Notes: generated by a model from the letters alone, not told the origin. A stretch of 64,000 bases of DNA from Planctomycetota bacterium (GCA_021413865.1 JAIOPN010000012.1:1-64000), one strand, 5' to 3'. Positions 45,085 through 53,645 are shown, counted from the stretch's first letter. Numbers and translations: made by a program.

Positions 45085-48033
45085 CTATTCTCCCGACGGC
45101 TGCGTGGCCGGCGGCTCGTTACCGGCGGCTTTCCCCTCCACCGCGTCCTTCAGAATCGCGCCGTCGATGGGCTGATGGCTCAGCACCACCACGACGGGGC
45201 TCCGCATGTAGAGCTGCGCGATATTCCGCATCGCCTCGGGCGTGAGTTGATCCACCGCGCGGAGGAACCGCGTGGGCTCGTCGATGTCCATCCCGTACAT
45301 CTCGATGAGCGCGGCGCCGGCGGCGCGGTCGTTGTCGGATTGTTGTGAGCCGAACTCGTCGGTCAGCACGCCCGCCTTGGCGCGGGCCAGGGTCTCGTCA
45401 TCCAGCACCGCCGTTTTCGCCCGCTCGACCACGCGCATCGAGCGCGCAACAGCCTCGGGCGCGGAAGTGGCCTTGGAGTTGAACATCACGCTGAAATACC
45501 CCGGCACCAGCCCGGCCACCTGGCCCGCACCCACGGCATACACCAGCCCCGGGCCGCGGCCGCGTAGCTCTTCATCCAACCACCCGCTGGGGAAACTGCT
45601 GATCACCCGTGACCAGACCTGCAGCGCCGCGTAGTCCGGGCTGCGGCGCGTCACCCCGGGGCCCAACCCGATCATTACCGCCGCCATCGGCTTCTTCGTT
45701 TCCGCCTGCACCACCTTCGCCGCCGGCGGCACGGGGTCGCTGATCTGCACAGGCGAGAGCGGCTCCTTGGGCATGTCCTCGAATGCCTTCTCGACCTCGC
45801 GCCGCACCTCATCGGCGTCCACGTCTCCGAACACGGCCAGCACCGCCTGCGACGCGCCGAGCCGGAGCCGGTGGAACTCACGCAGCTTCTCGGCCGTCAG
45901 CGCCTCCACCACCGAGGCCCGCCCCAGCGGCGACCGGGACCACGGGTAATCGCCGAAATACGCCTCGCGGAACCTGGCACGCAGCTCGCCGTTCCACGAG
46001 TCCTGCTCCCTGGCGATCGCAGCCAGCAGCCGCGGCCGAACCTTCTCCCACTGATCATCGGGGAATGTCGGGTGGATCGTGACGTCCGCGATCAGGCCCA
46101 ACGTGGTCTTCCAATCCTCGCGCAGGCATTGGGCACGGACGTAGGACGTGTTGTTGCCGCACTCGGCGGCGATCGCGACGCCCAGGTTGTCGGTCAGGCT
46201 CGCGATCTGTTCCGCCGTCCGCGTGGCGGTGCCCTTGAGGAGCATCGCCGAGACCGCGCCGCTGACGCCCTCCTTGCCCTGCTCGTCGGCCAGCAGCCCA
46301 CCCAGCCGGTACAACTGGATCGACACCGCCGGGGCGATGGTGCTGCGCTGCACGATCAGTCGCAGGCCGTTGGACATGACGAACCGCTGCGTCTGTGCAA
46401 TGGTCAACGGCACGCTCTTCTCGCCAGCGGCCCGCAGCGCGTCCGACATCCGCGAGGCCAGCGAGAGGTTGTCGAGGGAGAACTGTTCGCGCGGCGCGGG
46501 GTCGGTGATCGGCGGGTCTTTGGGCCGCGTCATCGTCTCGGGTTTCTTGCCCGGCTCCAGTGGGTTGAGCACCAGCAGCATCATGTGCTGATCATCGAGG
46601 AACCGCGCCGCCGCGGCCGTCACGTCGCCAACGGTCAGCCGCTGGATCGCCGCCGCGTAGCGCACGCGGTAGTCCGGGTCGCTCATGCCGATCGTGTCGC
46701 TCGCCAGTCGCTCGGCGATCTCGTTGACCTCCTGGCCCTCGAACACCACGCGCGCCAACGTCTGCCGCTTGGCGCGTGCCAGTTCCTCCTCCGTGATGCC
46801 GTCGGTCCGCAGCCTCGCCACCTCCTTGAGGATCGCCTGCTTCGCCGATTCCGACGCCTCCTCGGCGACACCCCTGGCGGTCTTACCCTGCGTCACCGGG
46901 GGCACGGCCACTTCCGCATCAATCCCGAAAAAGCCCTCGCCCCACGGGTAGCTCAGGTTGTAAGCGCTGATCGTTGAGACCAGCCGCGCCTCGTCACGCA
47001 CCGCGCGGACCAACCGACTCGACTCGCCCTGACCCATCAATACGCCCAGCAGGTCCAGCGCGTAATCGCTCTCCGCCCCCAGCTTCGTGCCCGGCCACGC
47101 CAGCCGTAGCCTCGGCCGACGGATGTCCGCCGTGCCCGCGCCCAGCCGCGGGCCGCCATCCTGCGGCTTTTCCACCGGCAGCGCGATCACCGGTAGCTCC
47201 CCCGCCTTCGCGTCCCGCCACTGCGCCGCCACGCGGTCAACGACAGCCCTGCGGTCGATGTCCCCCACCACCACGAACACCATGTTGTTGGGCACATACA
47301 TCCGCTTATAGAAGCTGTATATCTCGTCACGGCTGATGGCGAGGAACTCGTCGAGATAACCGATCGTCGGGTGTCGCGCCGGGTGCTCCCGGTAGCGCAT
47401 GCTCTGCGTGACCTTCCAGAAAATGCGGGACGGGTCGCCCTGGCCCATGTCGAACTCACGCTGGATCACGTCGCGCTCGCGTTTGTATTCGGTGTCCGAG
47501 ATCAGGCTGTGCTGCATCCAGTCGCTCAGCAGATCGACGGCCGTCATCGTGTGGGCGCTGGTGGTGTCGATGTAGTAACGAACGGTGTCGAGCCCCGTGG
47601 AGGCGTTGGTCCGCGCGCCGATCCGGCCCAGGATGCGGTTGCTCTCCTCCTCCGTGCGCGTCCCCGTGGTGCCGCCGGCGAGCAGGTGTTCGAGGAAGTG
47701 CGACAGCCCCGCACCGACGTGCTCCTGCTCGTAGATGGAGCCCGTTTTGACCCAGACCTGTGCCGACACTACCGGCGCGGCGCGAAACTCTTGCGCGATG
47801 ACGATCAGCCGGTTGGGCAGTTGCACAATCAACCGATCGGGCCTGTCCTGGAGAATCTTGTAGTCGGCACTCGCGAGGCCGGTTGCGGGTGTAGGCGTGG
47901 TCATGGCGGGTTGTGTCTCAGGAAGCAACGCAGCGGGCGCGTCTGCGGCGCGGGCTGTGCCCGCGGGAAACCACAGCGCCAACGCAGCGGCGGCAAAGAT
48001 CAGACGGGAGGCGGATGTAACATGGTGAGACAT
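45085..48033 (-). CDS. Exported M16 zinc metallopeptidase, duplicated
   Basis: 982 residues with a signal peptide (LIFAAAALALWFPAGTARAADA). The inverted zinc motif HFLEH (H112, E115, H116) lies in the first M16 domain, and there are two further M16-type domains (RSPLGRASVVEALTAEKLREF near residue 660 marks the third). The second half lacks HxxEH and is the inactive partner, as in pitrilysin/insulinase-type enzymes. MSHHVTSA at 48033 has GGAAGGAA seven bases upstream. Likely a periplasmic peptidase. Confidence 0.9.
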   Translation of the reverse strand: MSHHVTSASRLIFAAAALALWFPAGTARAADAPAALLPETQPAMTTPTPATGLASADYKILQDRPDRLIVQLPNRLIVIAQEFRAAPVVSAQVWVKTGSIYEQEHVGAGLSHFLEHLLAGGTTGTRTEEESNRILGRIGARTNASTGLDTVRYYIDTTSAHTMTAVDLLSDWMQHSLISDTEYKRERDVIQREFDMGQGDPSRIFWKVTQSMRYREHPARHPTIGYLDEFLAISRDEIYSFYKRMYVPNNMVFVVVGDIDRRAVVDRVAAQWRDAKAGELPVIALPVEKPQDGGPRLGAGTADIRRPRLRLAWPGTKLGAESDYALDLLGVLMGQGESSRLVRAVRDEARLVSTISAYNLSYPWGEGFFGIDAEVAVPPVTQGKTARGVAEEASESAKQAILKEVARLRTDGITEEELARAKRQTLARVVFEGQEVNEIAERLASDTIGMSDPDYRVRYAAAIQRLTVGDVTAAAARFLDDQHMMLLVLNPLEPGKKPETMTRPKDPPITDPAPREQFSLDNLSLASRMSDALRAAGEKSVPLTIAQTQRFVMSNGLRLIVQRSTIAPAVSIQLYRLGGLLADEQGKEGVSGAVSAMLLKGTATRTAEQIASLTDNLGVAIAAECGNNTSYVRAQCLREDWKTTLGLIADVTIHPTFPDDQWEKVRPRLLAAIAREQDSWNGELRARFREAYFGDYPWSRSPLGRASVVEALTAEKLREFHRLRLGASQAVLAVFGDVDADEVRREVEKAFEDMPKEPLSPVQISDPVPPAAKVVQAETKKPMAAVMIGLGPGVTRRSPDYAALQVWSRVISSFPSGWLDEELRGRGPGLVYAVGAGQVAGLVPGYFSVMFNSKATSAPEAVARSMRVVERAKTAVLDDETLARAKAGVLTDEFGSQQSDNDRAAGAALIEMYGMDIDEPTRFLRAVDQLTPEAMRNIAQLYMRSPVVVVLSHQPIDGAILKDAVEGKAAGNEPPATQPSGE

Positions 48034-48163
48034 GCCGGTTCCTTCCATGGTGACGGCGTCGTGCGGGCATCTCCCCGCCCGCGGACGCCCATCTTACCCC
48101 CGGAACCATCGAACGGGGCCTGAGGTGGCGCACCCCGATCGGGCACGCCGGTCTGTGCTCCGC

Positions 48164-48191
48164 TTGACCGCCCCCCGTACATCGCTATCGT
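48164..48191 (+). promoter_or_regulatory. Promoter of tRNA-Val
   Basis: TTGACC (48164-48169), 16-bp spacer, TATCGT (48186-48191), 16 bp before the mature tRNA 5' end. Confidence 0.55.
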
Positions 48192-48207
48192 GAGCAATCG
48201 TCAGATC

Positions 48208-48281
48208 GGGCGATTAGCTCAGTTGGCTAGAGCGCACGGATCACACCCGTGAGGTCGCAGGTTCGAATCCTGTATCGCCCA
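48208..48281 (+). tRNA. tRNA-Val (anticodon CAC)
   Basis: 74-nt cloverleaf: acceptor gggcgat/atcgccc, D-arm gctcagttggctagagc, anticodon stem cacgg/ccgtg with loop ATCACAC (anticodon CAC, reads GTG), T-arm with ggttcgaatcc, discriminator A, no encoded CCA. Its last 14 nt belong to the 16-bp attachment core of the mobile element, so the insertion keeps the tRNA intact. Confidence 0.95.
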
Positions 48282-49538
48282 TTTTTCAGATTCGACGTTT
48301 CCGCTCGCATCGCCTGTAAATGCCGTGTTTCCCGCGTGATTCGTGAGATTCTCGCTCACGCTCACGCTCTCTCCGTTCCCCCCTATTCCACCCGATTCCA
48401 TCGTGGCGCGCGTCGTCTGGCGCGTCGCGCTGAAGACGGCCTTGTCGAAGTGCGCGTCCGTGGTCATGCGGTAGAACGCATCGGCGATCTTTTCGGTGTG
48501 GCCCAGCCACCCCGCGCAGACGTGCGACGGGTACTGGTCCGCCAACTCCGTCGCCCTGCTCACCCGCAGATTCGCCCACGGCTTCACCCACGGCTTGACG
48601 CCGGCGGCCTCGATGTACCGCACGAGTTGCGTGGCGATGTTCTGCCCGTTGCGGTAGCGCGTGATGACGTGCTCCGACTTCTCCGGCGCGGCGTCAAAGA
48701 CGGCTTGGAAGCGTTCCTGTAGCTCCGGGAACATCGGGACCACGCGCACGCCCCCGTCGGCGTGATGCTCCGTCTTGCTCGAACGCACAATGAACCGCTT
48801 GTGCTCGAAGTCCACGTCACGCCACGTCAGGGCGAGCGCCTCGGACGGGATGCGGAGTCCGCCCCACCGGCCCAGCGCGATCAGCAGTTTCCATTGCGGG
48901 CAGGGGATGTGGTCGATGACCTTTTGCACCACGTCGCCGGGCACGAACACCCGGCGGGCTGAGTTGCCCGTCACGCCACCCTTGATGTGCTCGAACGGGT
49001 TGGAGGCGATCAGCTTCCGCCGCATCGCCACCGCGAAGTAATGGCGGGCGTATCGGCACCGCTTGTTCACAGTCGCCTTTGCCAGCTTGGCCTTGACCAT
49101 GCCCGCCTTGTAGCCGTCGGCGTCGGCCACCGTCACCGCGTCGATCAGGCGGGTTTCGCCCAGGTGGCGGACCAGCCACACCCGGCCTTGTTCCATCACC
49201 GTCAGCGTGCCGCTTTTCAGGTCCGCCCGTTCGCCAAGGTAGGCGCGGATGAACGCATCGACGGTCGGGACCGCCTCGCGGTCTCGCGGCTCGGCCAAGC
49301 CCACCCCGACCAGCTTGGAATAAACGTCGTCGCCCACCTCGCCCAGCCACCGGGCCACGTCCGGCTCGGGCGGGCGCTGCAACTCCTGCGCGCCCACCAG
49401 CGCCTCGACGCGATACTTGAAGAACACGGCGTCGGCTTTGGGCATGGTGCCGCAGTAGAGAATCCGCCGCCTGCCGTCGCGGTCAACGAAGAGGATGCGG
49501 CGCGCGCCGGTTTTCTTGTTCGTGCTCAGAGTGGCCAT
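48219..49538 (-). CDS. Tyrosine recombinase integrase of the satellite element
   Basis: 439-residue site-specific recombinase. A SAM-like core-binding region (~80-190) is followed by the catalytic domain: Arg in GGLRIPSEALALTW, a beta-strand Lys in RSSKTEHH, box II ANLRVSRATEL (the usual first His is Ala), WLGHT and the Tyr of DAFYRMTT. The last codons (WAIQDSNLRP...) are read from the tRNA-Val 3' half, because the gene crosses the attachment core. Start overlaps the HTH gene stop by one base. In the excised circle the same frame would continue into 58466-58238. Confidence 0.92.
   Translation of the reverse strand: MATLSTNKKTGARRILFVDRDGRRRILYCGTMPKADAVFFKYRVEALVGAQELQRPPEPDVARWLGEVGDDVYSKLVGVGLAEPRDREAVPTVDAFIRAYLGERADLKSGTLTVMEQGRVWLVRHLGETRLIDAVTVADADGYKAGMVKAKLAKATVNKRCRYARHYFAVAMRRKLIASNPFEHIKGGVTGNSARRVFVPGDVVQKVIDHIPCPQWKLLIALGRWGGLRIPSEALALTWRDVDFEHKRFIVRSSKTEHHADGGVRVVPMFPELQERFQAVFDAAPEKSEHVITRYRNGQNIATQLVRYIEAAGVKPWVKPWANLRVSRATELADQYPSHVCAGWLGHTEKIADAFYRMTTDAHFDKAVFSATRQTTRATMESGGIGGNGESVSVSENLTNHAGNTAFTGDASGNVESEKWAIQDSNLRPHGCDPCALAN
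48268..48283. other. Left attachment site core
   Basis: First copy of the 16-bp direct repeat tcctgtatcgcccatt; it covers the last 14 nt of tRNA-Val plus two bases. Confidence 0.88.
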
Positions 49539-49756
49539 TACTTGCTCCGTTTCTTCAATTTCGGCGTCGGCTTCATCACGATGGTGCGGCCAACAGCGCG
49601 GGCGAGGGTTTCGGCACTGTCGATCATCAGTCCCCGCTCTTTGCGTAGCAGGCGGCTGATGGCGCTCTTGGCGATGCCCGTCTCCCTCGAAAGCTCGCTG
49701 ATGGTGCGGGAGTCGCGGCGGATCAGGTCGGCCAGTTCGTCTAGTACCTTTGACAT
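49538..49756 (-). CDS. Small XRE-type HTH regulator
   Basis: 72 residues from MSKVLDELADLI at 49756. The helix-turn-helix is TISELSRETGIAKSAISRLL followed by RKERGLMIDSAETLARAVG, a Cro/CI-like (XRE) fold. An upstream in-frame GTG adds 12 non-conserved residues. Its TAA shares one base with the integrase ATG, so the two are translationally coupled; such a protein plausibly represses integrase or the early operon. Direct evidence of its target is lacking. Confidence 0.85.
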   Translation of the reverse strand: MSKVLDELADLIRRDSRTISELSRETGIAKSAISRLLRKERGLMIDSAETLARAVGRTIVMKPTPKLKKRSK

Positions 49757-49818
49757 GGCTTTTATCCTATCGACTCTGTAGCCCTGTGGCAACGGTTATT
49801 TGCGAGTCGTCGCGGCGG

Positions 49819-50298
49819 TCAGAACGGGCACCCGCCCTTGTGGCGCTTGGCGTCGTCCGCTCGGATAGTCTCGGCGCTCGCGGCAACGAGCGCGTCGGGC
49901 ACCAGTTCGGCCCAGCGCAGGGCGATCCGGGCGTCCAGGCGGGCCACAGCTTGCGCGATCTCGATGCTCTCGCCCTCGCTCGCGTATGCCAACCTGCCGT
50001 CGTCGCTTCGGATTCGCATTTCGATCAGTCCCGCAAGCTCCTCAAGCGGCTCGTCCGTCGCGGGGTTGTCGCGGATCACCGCTTGGATTTGACGCAACAG
50101 CAACAGCGCCCACTCCTCCGGTGATTCTCGCTTGGCGCAGGTGTCGCACAGTATCCCGCCGCGTGGCCAGGCATAAACGCAGAGTCGCGCCGGCGGGCCG
50201 ATGAGGCGGCTACACGATGAACAGAGTTGGGGGCGGGTCGTGTCGGTCCACTGTATTTGCTGATCCTCTCGGATGGCGGGGAATCGGTCGTCGGTCAT
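49819..50298 (-). CDS. Element protein with two CxxC zinc knuckles
   Basis: 159 residues. CSSCSRLIGPP and a second pair CDTCAKRE form a four-Cys zinc site in the N-terminal third; the rest is helical and acidic (ELAGLIEMRIRSDDGRLAYA) and ends KRHKGGCPF. No family is recognised. ATG at 50298 lies 28 nt after an intrinsic terminator with no room for a promoter, so expression needs read-through. Confidence 0.65.
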   Translation of the reverse strand: MTDDRFPAIREDQQIQWTDTTRPQLCSSCSRLIGPPARLCVYAWPRGGILCDTCAKRESPEEWALLLLRQIQAVIRDNPATDEPLEELAGLIEMRIRSDDGRLAYASEGESIEIAQAVARLDARIALRWAELVPDALVAASAETIRADDAKRHKGGCPF

Positions 50299-50325
50299 GG
50301 TCGGCTCCTTTGCTTCTGATGTTCG

Positions 50326-50362
50326 GAAAAAGACCCGACCGGCATCATCACCTCCGGCCGGG
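50326..50362 (-). terminator. Intrinsic terminator inside the element operon
   Basis: On the minus strand cccggccgg / ccggtcggg (9 bp with one G-T pair) is followed by gtcTTTTT. It lies downstream of the 72-residue zinc protein and 28 nt upstream of the next start codon. Confidence 0.7.
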
Positions 50363-50452
50363 CCCGCCGTGGAACATCCACGGCTCGGGGTCTATCTGAA
50401 AAGCCCCACCGTCAGCCGATGGCCGGCGGCGGGGAGTGCGCGGCCTGTCGCG

Positions 50453-50671
50453 CTAGACGCATTGCCCGATGACGCGGGCCAGCGCCCGACCCATCACCGG
50501 GTTGTGCGTGGCGACGCACGCATCACAGATGATCGCGAACCGCTCCGGCCAATAGTCCAGGCATGCCACCGGACCGACCGGCGGGACATACCGACGGCCA
50601 CAGACGGCGCAGAGCACGGCGGCGTCGGTGTTATTGCAGCGTAGAACGATCTCGACTTCGCGGTTGCTCAC
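50453..50671 (-). CDS. 72-residue element protein with zinc cluster
   Basis: Starts at GTG 50671 with AAGGAG at a 7-base spacing. Contains CAVCGRRYVPPVG and CDACVATHNP, four Cys suited to one zinc. Length 72 residues and no named family. A longer frame reading exists upstream but lacks a ribosome-binding site. It is preceded by an intrinsic terminator only 26 nt upstream of the start. Confidence 0.6.
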   Translation of the reverse strand: MSNREVEIVLRCNNTDAAVLCAVCGRRYVPPVGPVACLDYWPERFAIICDACVATHNPVMGRALARVIGQCV

Positions 50672-50696
50672 GGGGAAGCTCCTTCTTTGTGTGCTG

Positions 50697-50731
50697 GAAA
50701 AGCCCGGCCGCATCCCAACGGGACACGGCCG
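50697..50731 (-). terminator. Intrinsic terminator inside the element operon
   Basis: On the minus strand cggccg / cggccg flanks an inner gtccc/gggat pairing, giving ~11 bp, then ggcTTTT. It follows the 176-residue gene by 15 nt and precedes the next GTG by 26 nt. Confidence 0.7.
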
Positions 50732-50745
50732 AGCGAGCAAAGGCA

Positions 50746-51276
50746 TCAGGCCCAGAGCGGGGATTTTGAGGCGAGTTGATCCGCGATCCACAACGCCAAC
50801 GCGCCCATGCCGGCGATGCGGAGAAGCTCGCCAGCGTGCTCGATTTCCGCCAACCACGCCGGCGAAGCGCCGGTGGCGCAATACCTCAGGCGCTCTTGGG
50901 CGATATCCACCGGGCTGCCCGGCTCGCTGACGCAAAGGTGCTCACCCAACAAAATCAGCGCCTGCCGGCGTCGGCCTGCCCCTTCCGCCACATCCTTGAG
51001 CATTGCCGCCTCGCGCGCCCTGACCTCGGCGGCCTTGGCGGCGTGCCGCTTCGCCATATCCGTCAGCGCGGCCCGGCTCTCGTCGGCCAGGTCCGCGACC
51101 TCCCGCTTGCCGAAGTCGCGCAACGCCTTCGCAAGCTCGGTCGGCGTCGTGGGGAGCGCTGCACGCCGCGCGGCCGCTTCGGCCTTACGTCTCGCCATGC
51201 CACGCTCCATCTCCGTGCGCCTGTTGAACTCCTCGGCCGTCTCCATCCGTTCCGGTTTCGTCGTGGTCGTTGTCAT
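50746..51276 (-). CDS. Element protein, predicted coiled coil
   Basis: 176 residues, unidentified. Residues ~15-110 are Ala/Arg/Glu-rich with heptad-like spacing (RRKAEAAARRAALP, RHAAKAAEVRAREAAMLKD), suggesting a coiled coil. The C-terminal half is more globular (SPAWLAEIEHAGELLRIAGM). ATG 51276 is preceded by AAGGA. It follows the M41-like peptidase gene. Confidence 0.6.
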   Translation of the reverse strand: MTTTTTKPERMETAEEFNRRTEMERGMARRKAEAAARRAALPTTPTELAKALRDFGKREVADLADESRAALTDMAKRHAAKAAEVRAREAAMLKDVAEGAGRRRQALILLGEHLCVSEPGSPVDIAQERLRYCATGASPAWLAEIEHAGELLRIAGMGALALWIADQLASKSPLWA

Positions 51277-51346
51277 ATCACAGTCCTTTGCTCTGAATCA
51301 GCGCGAGTCCGTCGCGCCAACGGTTTGCGGAAATGTTCCGCGTGAA

Positions 51347-52432
51347 TCAGTGAAAGTTTTTGGGAAAGCCGCGCGAGAACTCCCAGCCTTCGCCGGCGCG
51401 GCGTGCGGCCCAGAACGCATCTTCGAGCGTCTCGTCGTAGCGGCCTGCGTGGTAGCCCATCACCGTGCGGACGCTCTCGCCCTCGATGCGGCCGTTATCG
51501 AACAGAAGTTTTGCCACGCCGTAGATCGACGCCGTGTTGTCGCGGACGCAGAACTCGCTCGTGCACAAGGCGCTGACCGCTTCGGGTTCCAGCCCGCAGA
51601 CCGGCTCGCCCTTGGCCCGCGTGAGCGCCGCAAAAAACTGATCGCTGTCCAGCGTCTTGTTCCCGCTCTGCATGCGCGTTGTCTTCGCGTCGCCCAGGCG
51701 AAACTCGGCCTCCACGCCGGAGGCGGTCATAACGGCCTCTTTCGTGGCGTCCATCTCACCTTGGCACTGGCACACACCAGACGTTCCGCCCGCGTGTACC
51801 TCAACGTACTTGACCGAGTTGGGCGCCAGCGCCTCGCCAACGCAGGCGTGCCCGCTTTCGTGAAGCGCGACGGCCCACCGCTTGGGGTCGGTGAGGTGGC
51901 GGTCCCTGCCGTCGTTTGCGATGAGCGCGGGGGCGAGGGACGGCCCACCGGAAACATAATCCGGTGACTGCCGCGCCCTCCGGTCCGCATGGACCTTGGC
52001 GAGAAAAGCCAAGTGGGCCCGGATTTCTCGTTTTCGCCGCGAGTCTTCGGCCTTCGCGCGGGCGTCGAGAAAGTCCTGCGCCCCGCCGACGCGGTCGCGC
52101 AGGTCGGCATCGTCCTCGGGTGTCCGCTCGGAATCGGCGTCGATGCCCGCCCAGGGTAACGCGATCGACGGTAGCGGCTCGCCGGCCGCTTCGATGCGGG
52201 CACGCTCGCGTTCGATCGCCGCACGATCCACGGGACCGACGCCGCGTGCGTGAAGCTGCCTGACGATGCCAAGGTCGTCGGCCGCCCGCGCGTGCATCTC
52301 GGTCACCGCCGCGCGGCATATGGGGTTGTTCCGCACATCGACGCCGGCCATGTGCGCCTGCATGAGTAAGAGCCGGGGCATGCCTGCCATGAATCCGGGC
52401 GAGGGGATCGGTCGGGTGATGGTGGTGGTCAT
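51347..52432 (-). CDS. M41-like zinc metallopeptidase, element cargo
   Basis: 361 residues. WAVALHESGHACVGEAL contains the zinc motif HExxH (H191, E192, H195) in the HE-x-GHA form of the FtsH peptidase family; downstream GVEAEFRLGD matches the third-ligand region. The AAA ATPase domain of FtsH is absent. Residues 60-160 are helical and Arg/Glu-rich. The ATG overlaps the upstream gene stop (ATGA). A free-standing M41-like domain in a phage satellite is unusual; function is inferred as proteolysis only. Confidence 0.65.
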   Translation of the reverse strand: MTTTITRPIPSPGFMAGMPRLLLMQAHMAGVDVRNNPICRAAVTEMHARAADDLGIVRQLHARGVGPVDRAAIERERARIEAAGEPLPSIALPWAGIDADSERTPEDDADLRDRVGGAQDFLDARAKAEDSRRKREIRAHLAFLAKVHADRRARQSPDYVSGGPSLAPALIANDGRDRHLTDPKRWAVALHESGHACVGEALAPNSVKYVEVHAGGTSGVCQCQGEMDATKEAVMTASGVEAEFRLGDAKTTRMQSGNKTLDSDQFFAALTRAKGEPVCGLEPEAVSALCTSEFCVRDNTASIYGVAKLLFDNGRIEGESVRTVMGYHAGRYDETLEDAFWAARRAGEGWEFSRGFPKNFH

Positions 52433-52926
52433 GGTGTTTCCTTGTGAAGCTCAGCGGGCGTCAGCGCGGAACGCTCCGCGCGGGTCAACAGGTTTTGTCG
52501 GTCGAGATATTCGTCCTCGGTTTCATAGTGGGACGGACGATCGAAGTCGTGACCGCTGATGAACATCTCCGGGGTGCCGAACGTCTCGCGCCACTCGCCG
52601 GCGTGACCGAGCACGCCCCACCAGTGGCTACCGGGGCCGGCCAGGAGTTGGCGCGGCTCGGTCGCTGTGAACATCCACCACGCCCACGGACGCCGGCCGG
52701 GGTGCGCGGCGATGAACGATTCGAGCAAGTCGTCGCCCAGCTCTGCCCACGCGGCGCGCATCGACGCGGTGCGTTCGGCGATTTCGGCGGCGTGCATCCC
52801 GTTGTGGCACGGCCAGCCACCGCCGCAGACCATCGCCACCAGGGCGCGCGGTCCCTCGGTCAGCTGCGCGAGGTGCGATGCGTTGTAAGCGGTCCTGTTT
52901 TTTGTCCGTCGTCGAAGTCGCGGCAT
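52429..52926 (-). CDS. Element protein of unknown function
   Basis: 165 residues, basic at the N-terminus (MPRLRRRTKNRTAYNA). A middle tract WPCHNGMHAAEIAER and a C-terminal EDEYLDRQNLLTRAERSALT are reminiscent of small phage proteins but are not assignable. It lies 2 bp from the terminase small subunit gene and overlaps the peptidase gene, so the three are coupled. Confidence 0.55.
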   Translation of the reverse strand: MPRLRRRTKNRTAYNASHLAQLTEGPRALVAMVCGGGWPCHNGMHAAEIAERTASMRAAWAELGDDLLESFIAAHPGRRPWAWWMFTATEPRQLLAGPGSHWWGVLGHAGEWRETFGTPEMFISGHDFDRPSHYETEDEYLDRQNLLTRAERSALTPAELHKETP

Positions 52927-52928
52927 TT

Positions 52929-53288
52929 TTAGCGCTCCCCTGCAATCTTGCGTCCGCCGCTCGGGTGGATCGTCGGCGGACGCGCGGCCTCGCCGGGCGC
53001 GTCAACGTCAAGCCCCAACTCTCTCAGCGCACGCATGAACGTGATTTTGGAATCCCTCTCAATTCCAACTTCGGGCCTCGCGCGGGGTGTGCTGAAGCGG
53101 TCGGTGTACGTCAGCCCGTGCTCAGCCAGCGCCTCGCGGGCCTGGGTGTTCATGTCCCACGACTCGGCCGCCAACGTGAGCAGCTTTTTGTGATGGTCCT
53201 CCAGCTCAAACTCACCGACCACGCTGGCCCACCACGCGCGGGTCGTGGGTTTCAAATGGGCGGGGGCGCTTGGATGTTTTTTGGTCAT
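52929..53288 (-). CDS. P27-type phage terminase small subunit
   Basis: 119 residues. The pattern APAHLKPTTRAWWASVVGEF, EDHHKKLLTLAAESWD, AREALAEHGLTYTDRFSTPR and ARPEVGIERDSKITFMRALR is that of the P27/Terminase_4 small subunit family, which recognises phage DNA for packaging. No large-subunit gene is present in the element. In PICI-type satellites such a lone small terminase redirects helper phage packaging to the satellite genome, which is the inferred role here. Confidence 0.75.
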   Translation of the reverse strand: MTKKHPSAPAHLKPTTRAWWASVVGEFELEDHHKKLLTLAAESWDMNTQAREALAEHGLTYTDRFSTPRARPEVGIERDSKITFMRALRELGLDVDAPGEAARPPTIHPSGGRKIAGER

Positions 53289-53336
53289 TTTGCGGGCTCC
53301 GAAAATCTTGTTTCAACCGGGTACACGTTTGTTTTT

Positions 53337-53645
53337 CTACGCCTCACGGGTCGGTCTTGACCGTAGGCTTGCAGATAATGCGACGGGATATAGGGGTGTC
53401 GCGGCGTTCGCGTCGCCTGCTGCCCCCATGCCGCGTCGCGTCGGCGCGTCCGACCCATTGCCCTCCCCGTCGGCCGGCGCGGCCCGTGGCGTCGTGGCGG
53501 CGCTGGTGGGTTCATCCTCGATGCTCACGGCGCGAAGTCCGAACGTGCGGCGTGCGCGCTTCAGCAACGCCCGCAACGCCTTGATGCGGTCAACGCCGGG
53601 GAGCGCGGTCAGCCGGACGATGGTGATGGTGCGATCGCGGGTCAC
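53337..53645 (-). CDS. Small element protein overlapping the primase gene
   Basis: 102 residues from GTG 53645, overlapping the primase stop as GTGA. The N-terminus TRDRTITIVRLTALPGVDRI and KALRALLKRARRTFGLRAV form a compact conserved-looking domain; the rest is Ala/Gly/Thr-rich low complexity. No family is named. Confidence 0.55.
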   Translation of the reverse strand: MTRDRTITIVRLTALPGVDRIKALRALLKRARRTFGLRAVSIEDEPTSAATTPRAAPADGEGNGSDAPTRRGMGAAGDANAATPLYPVALSASLRSRPTREA

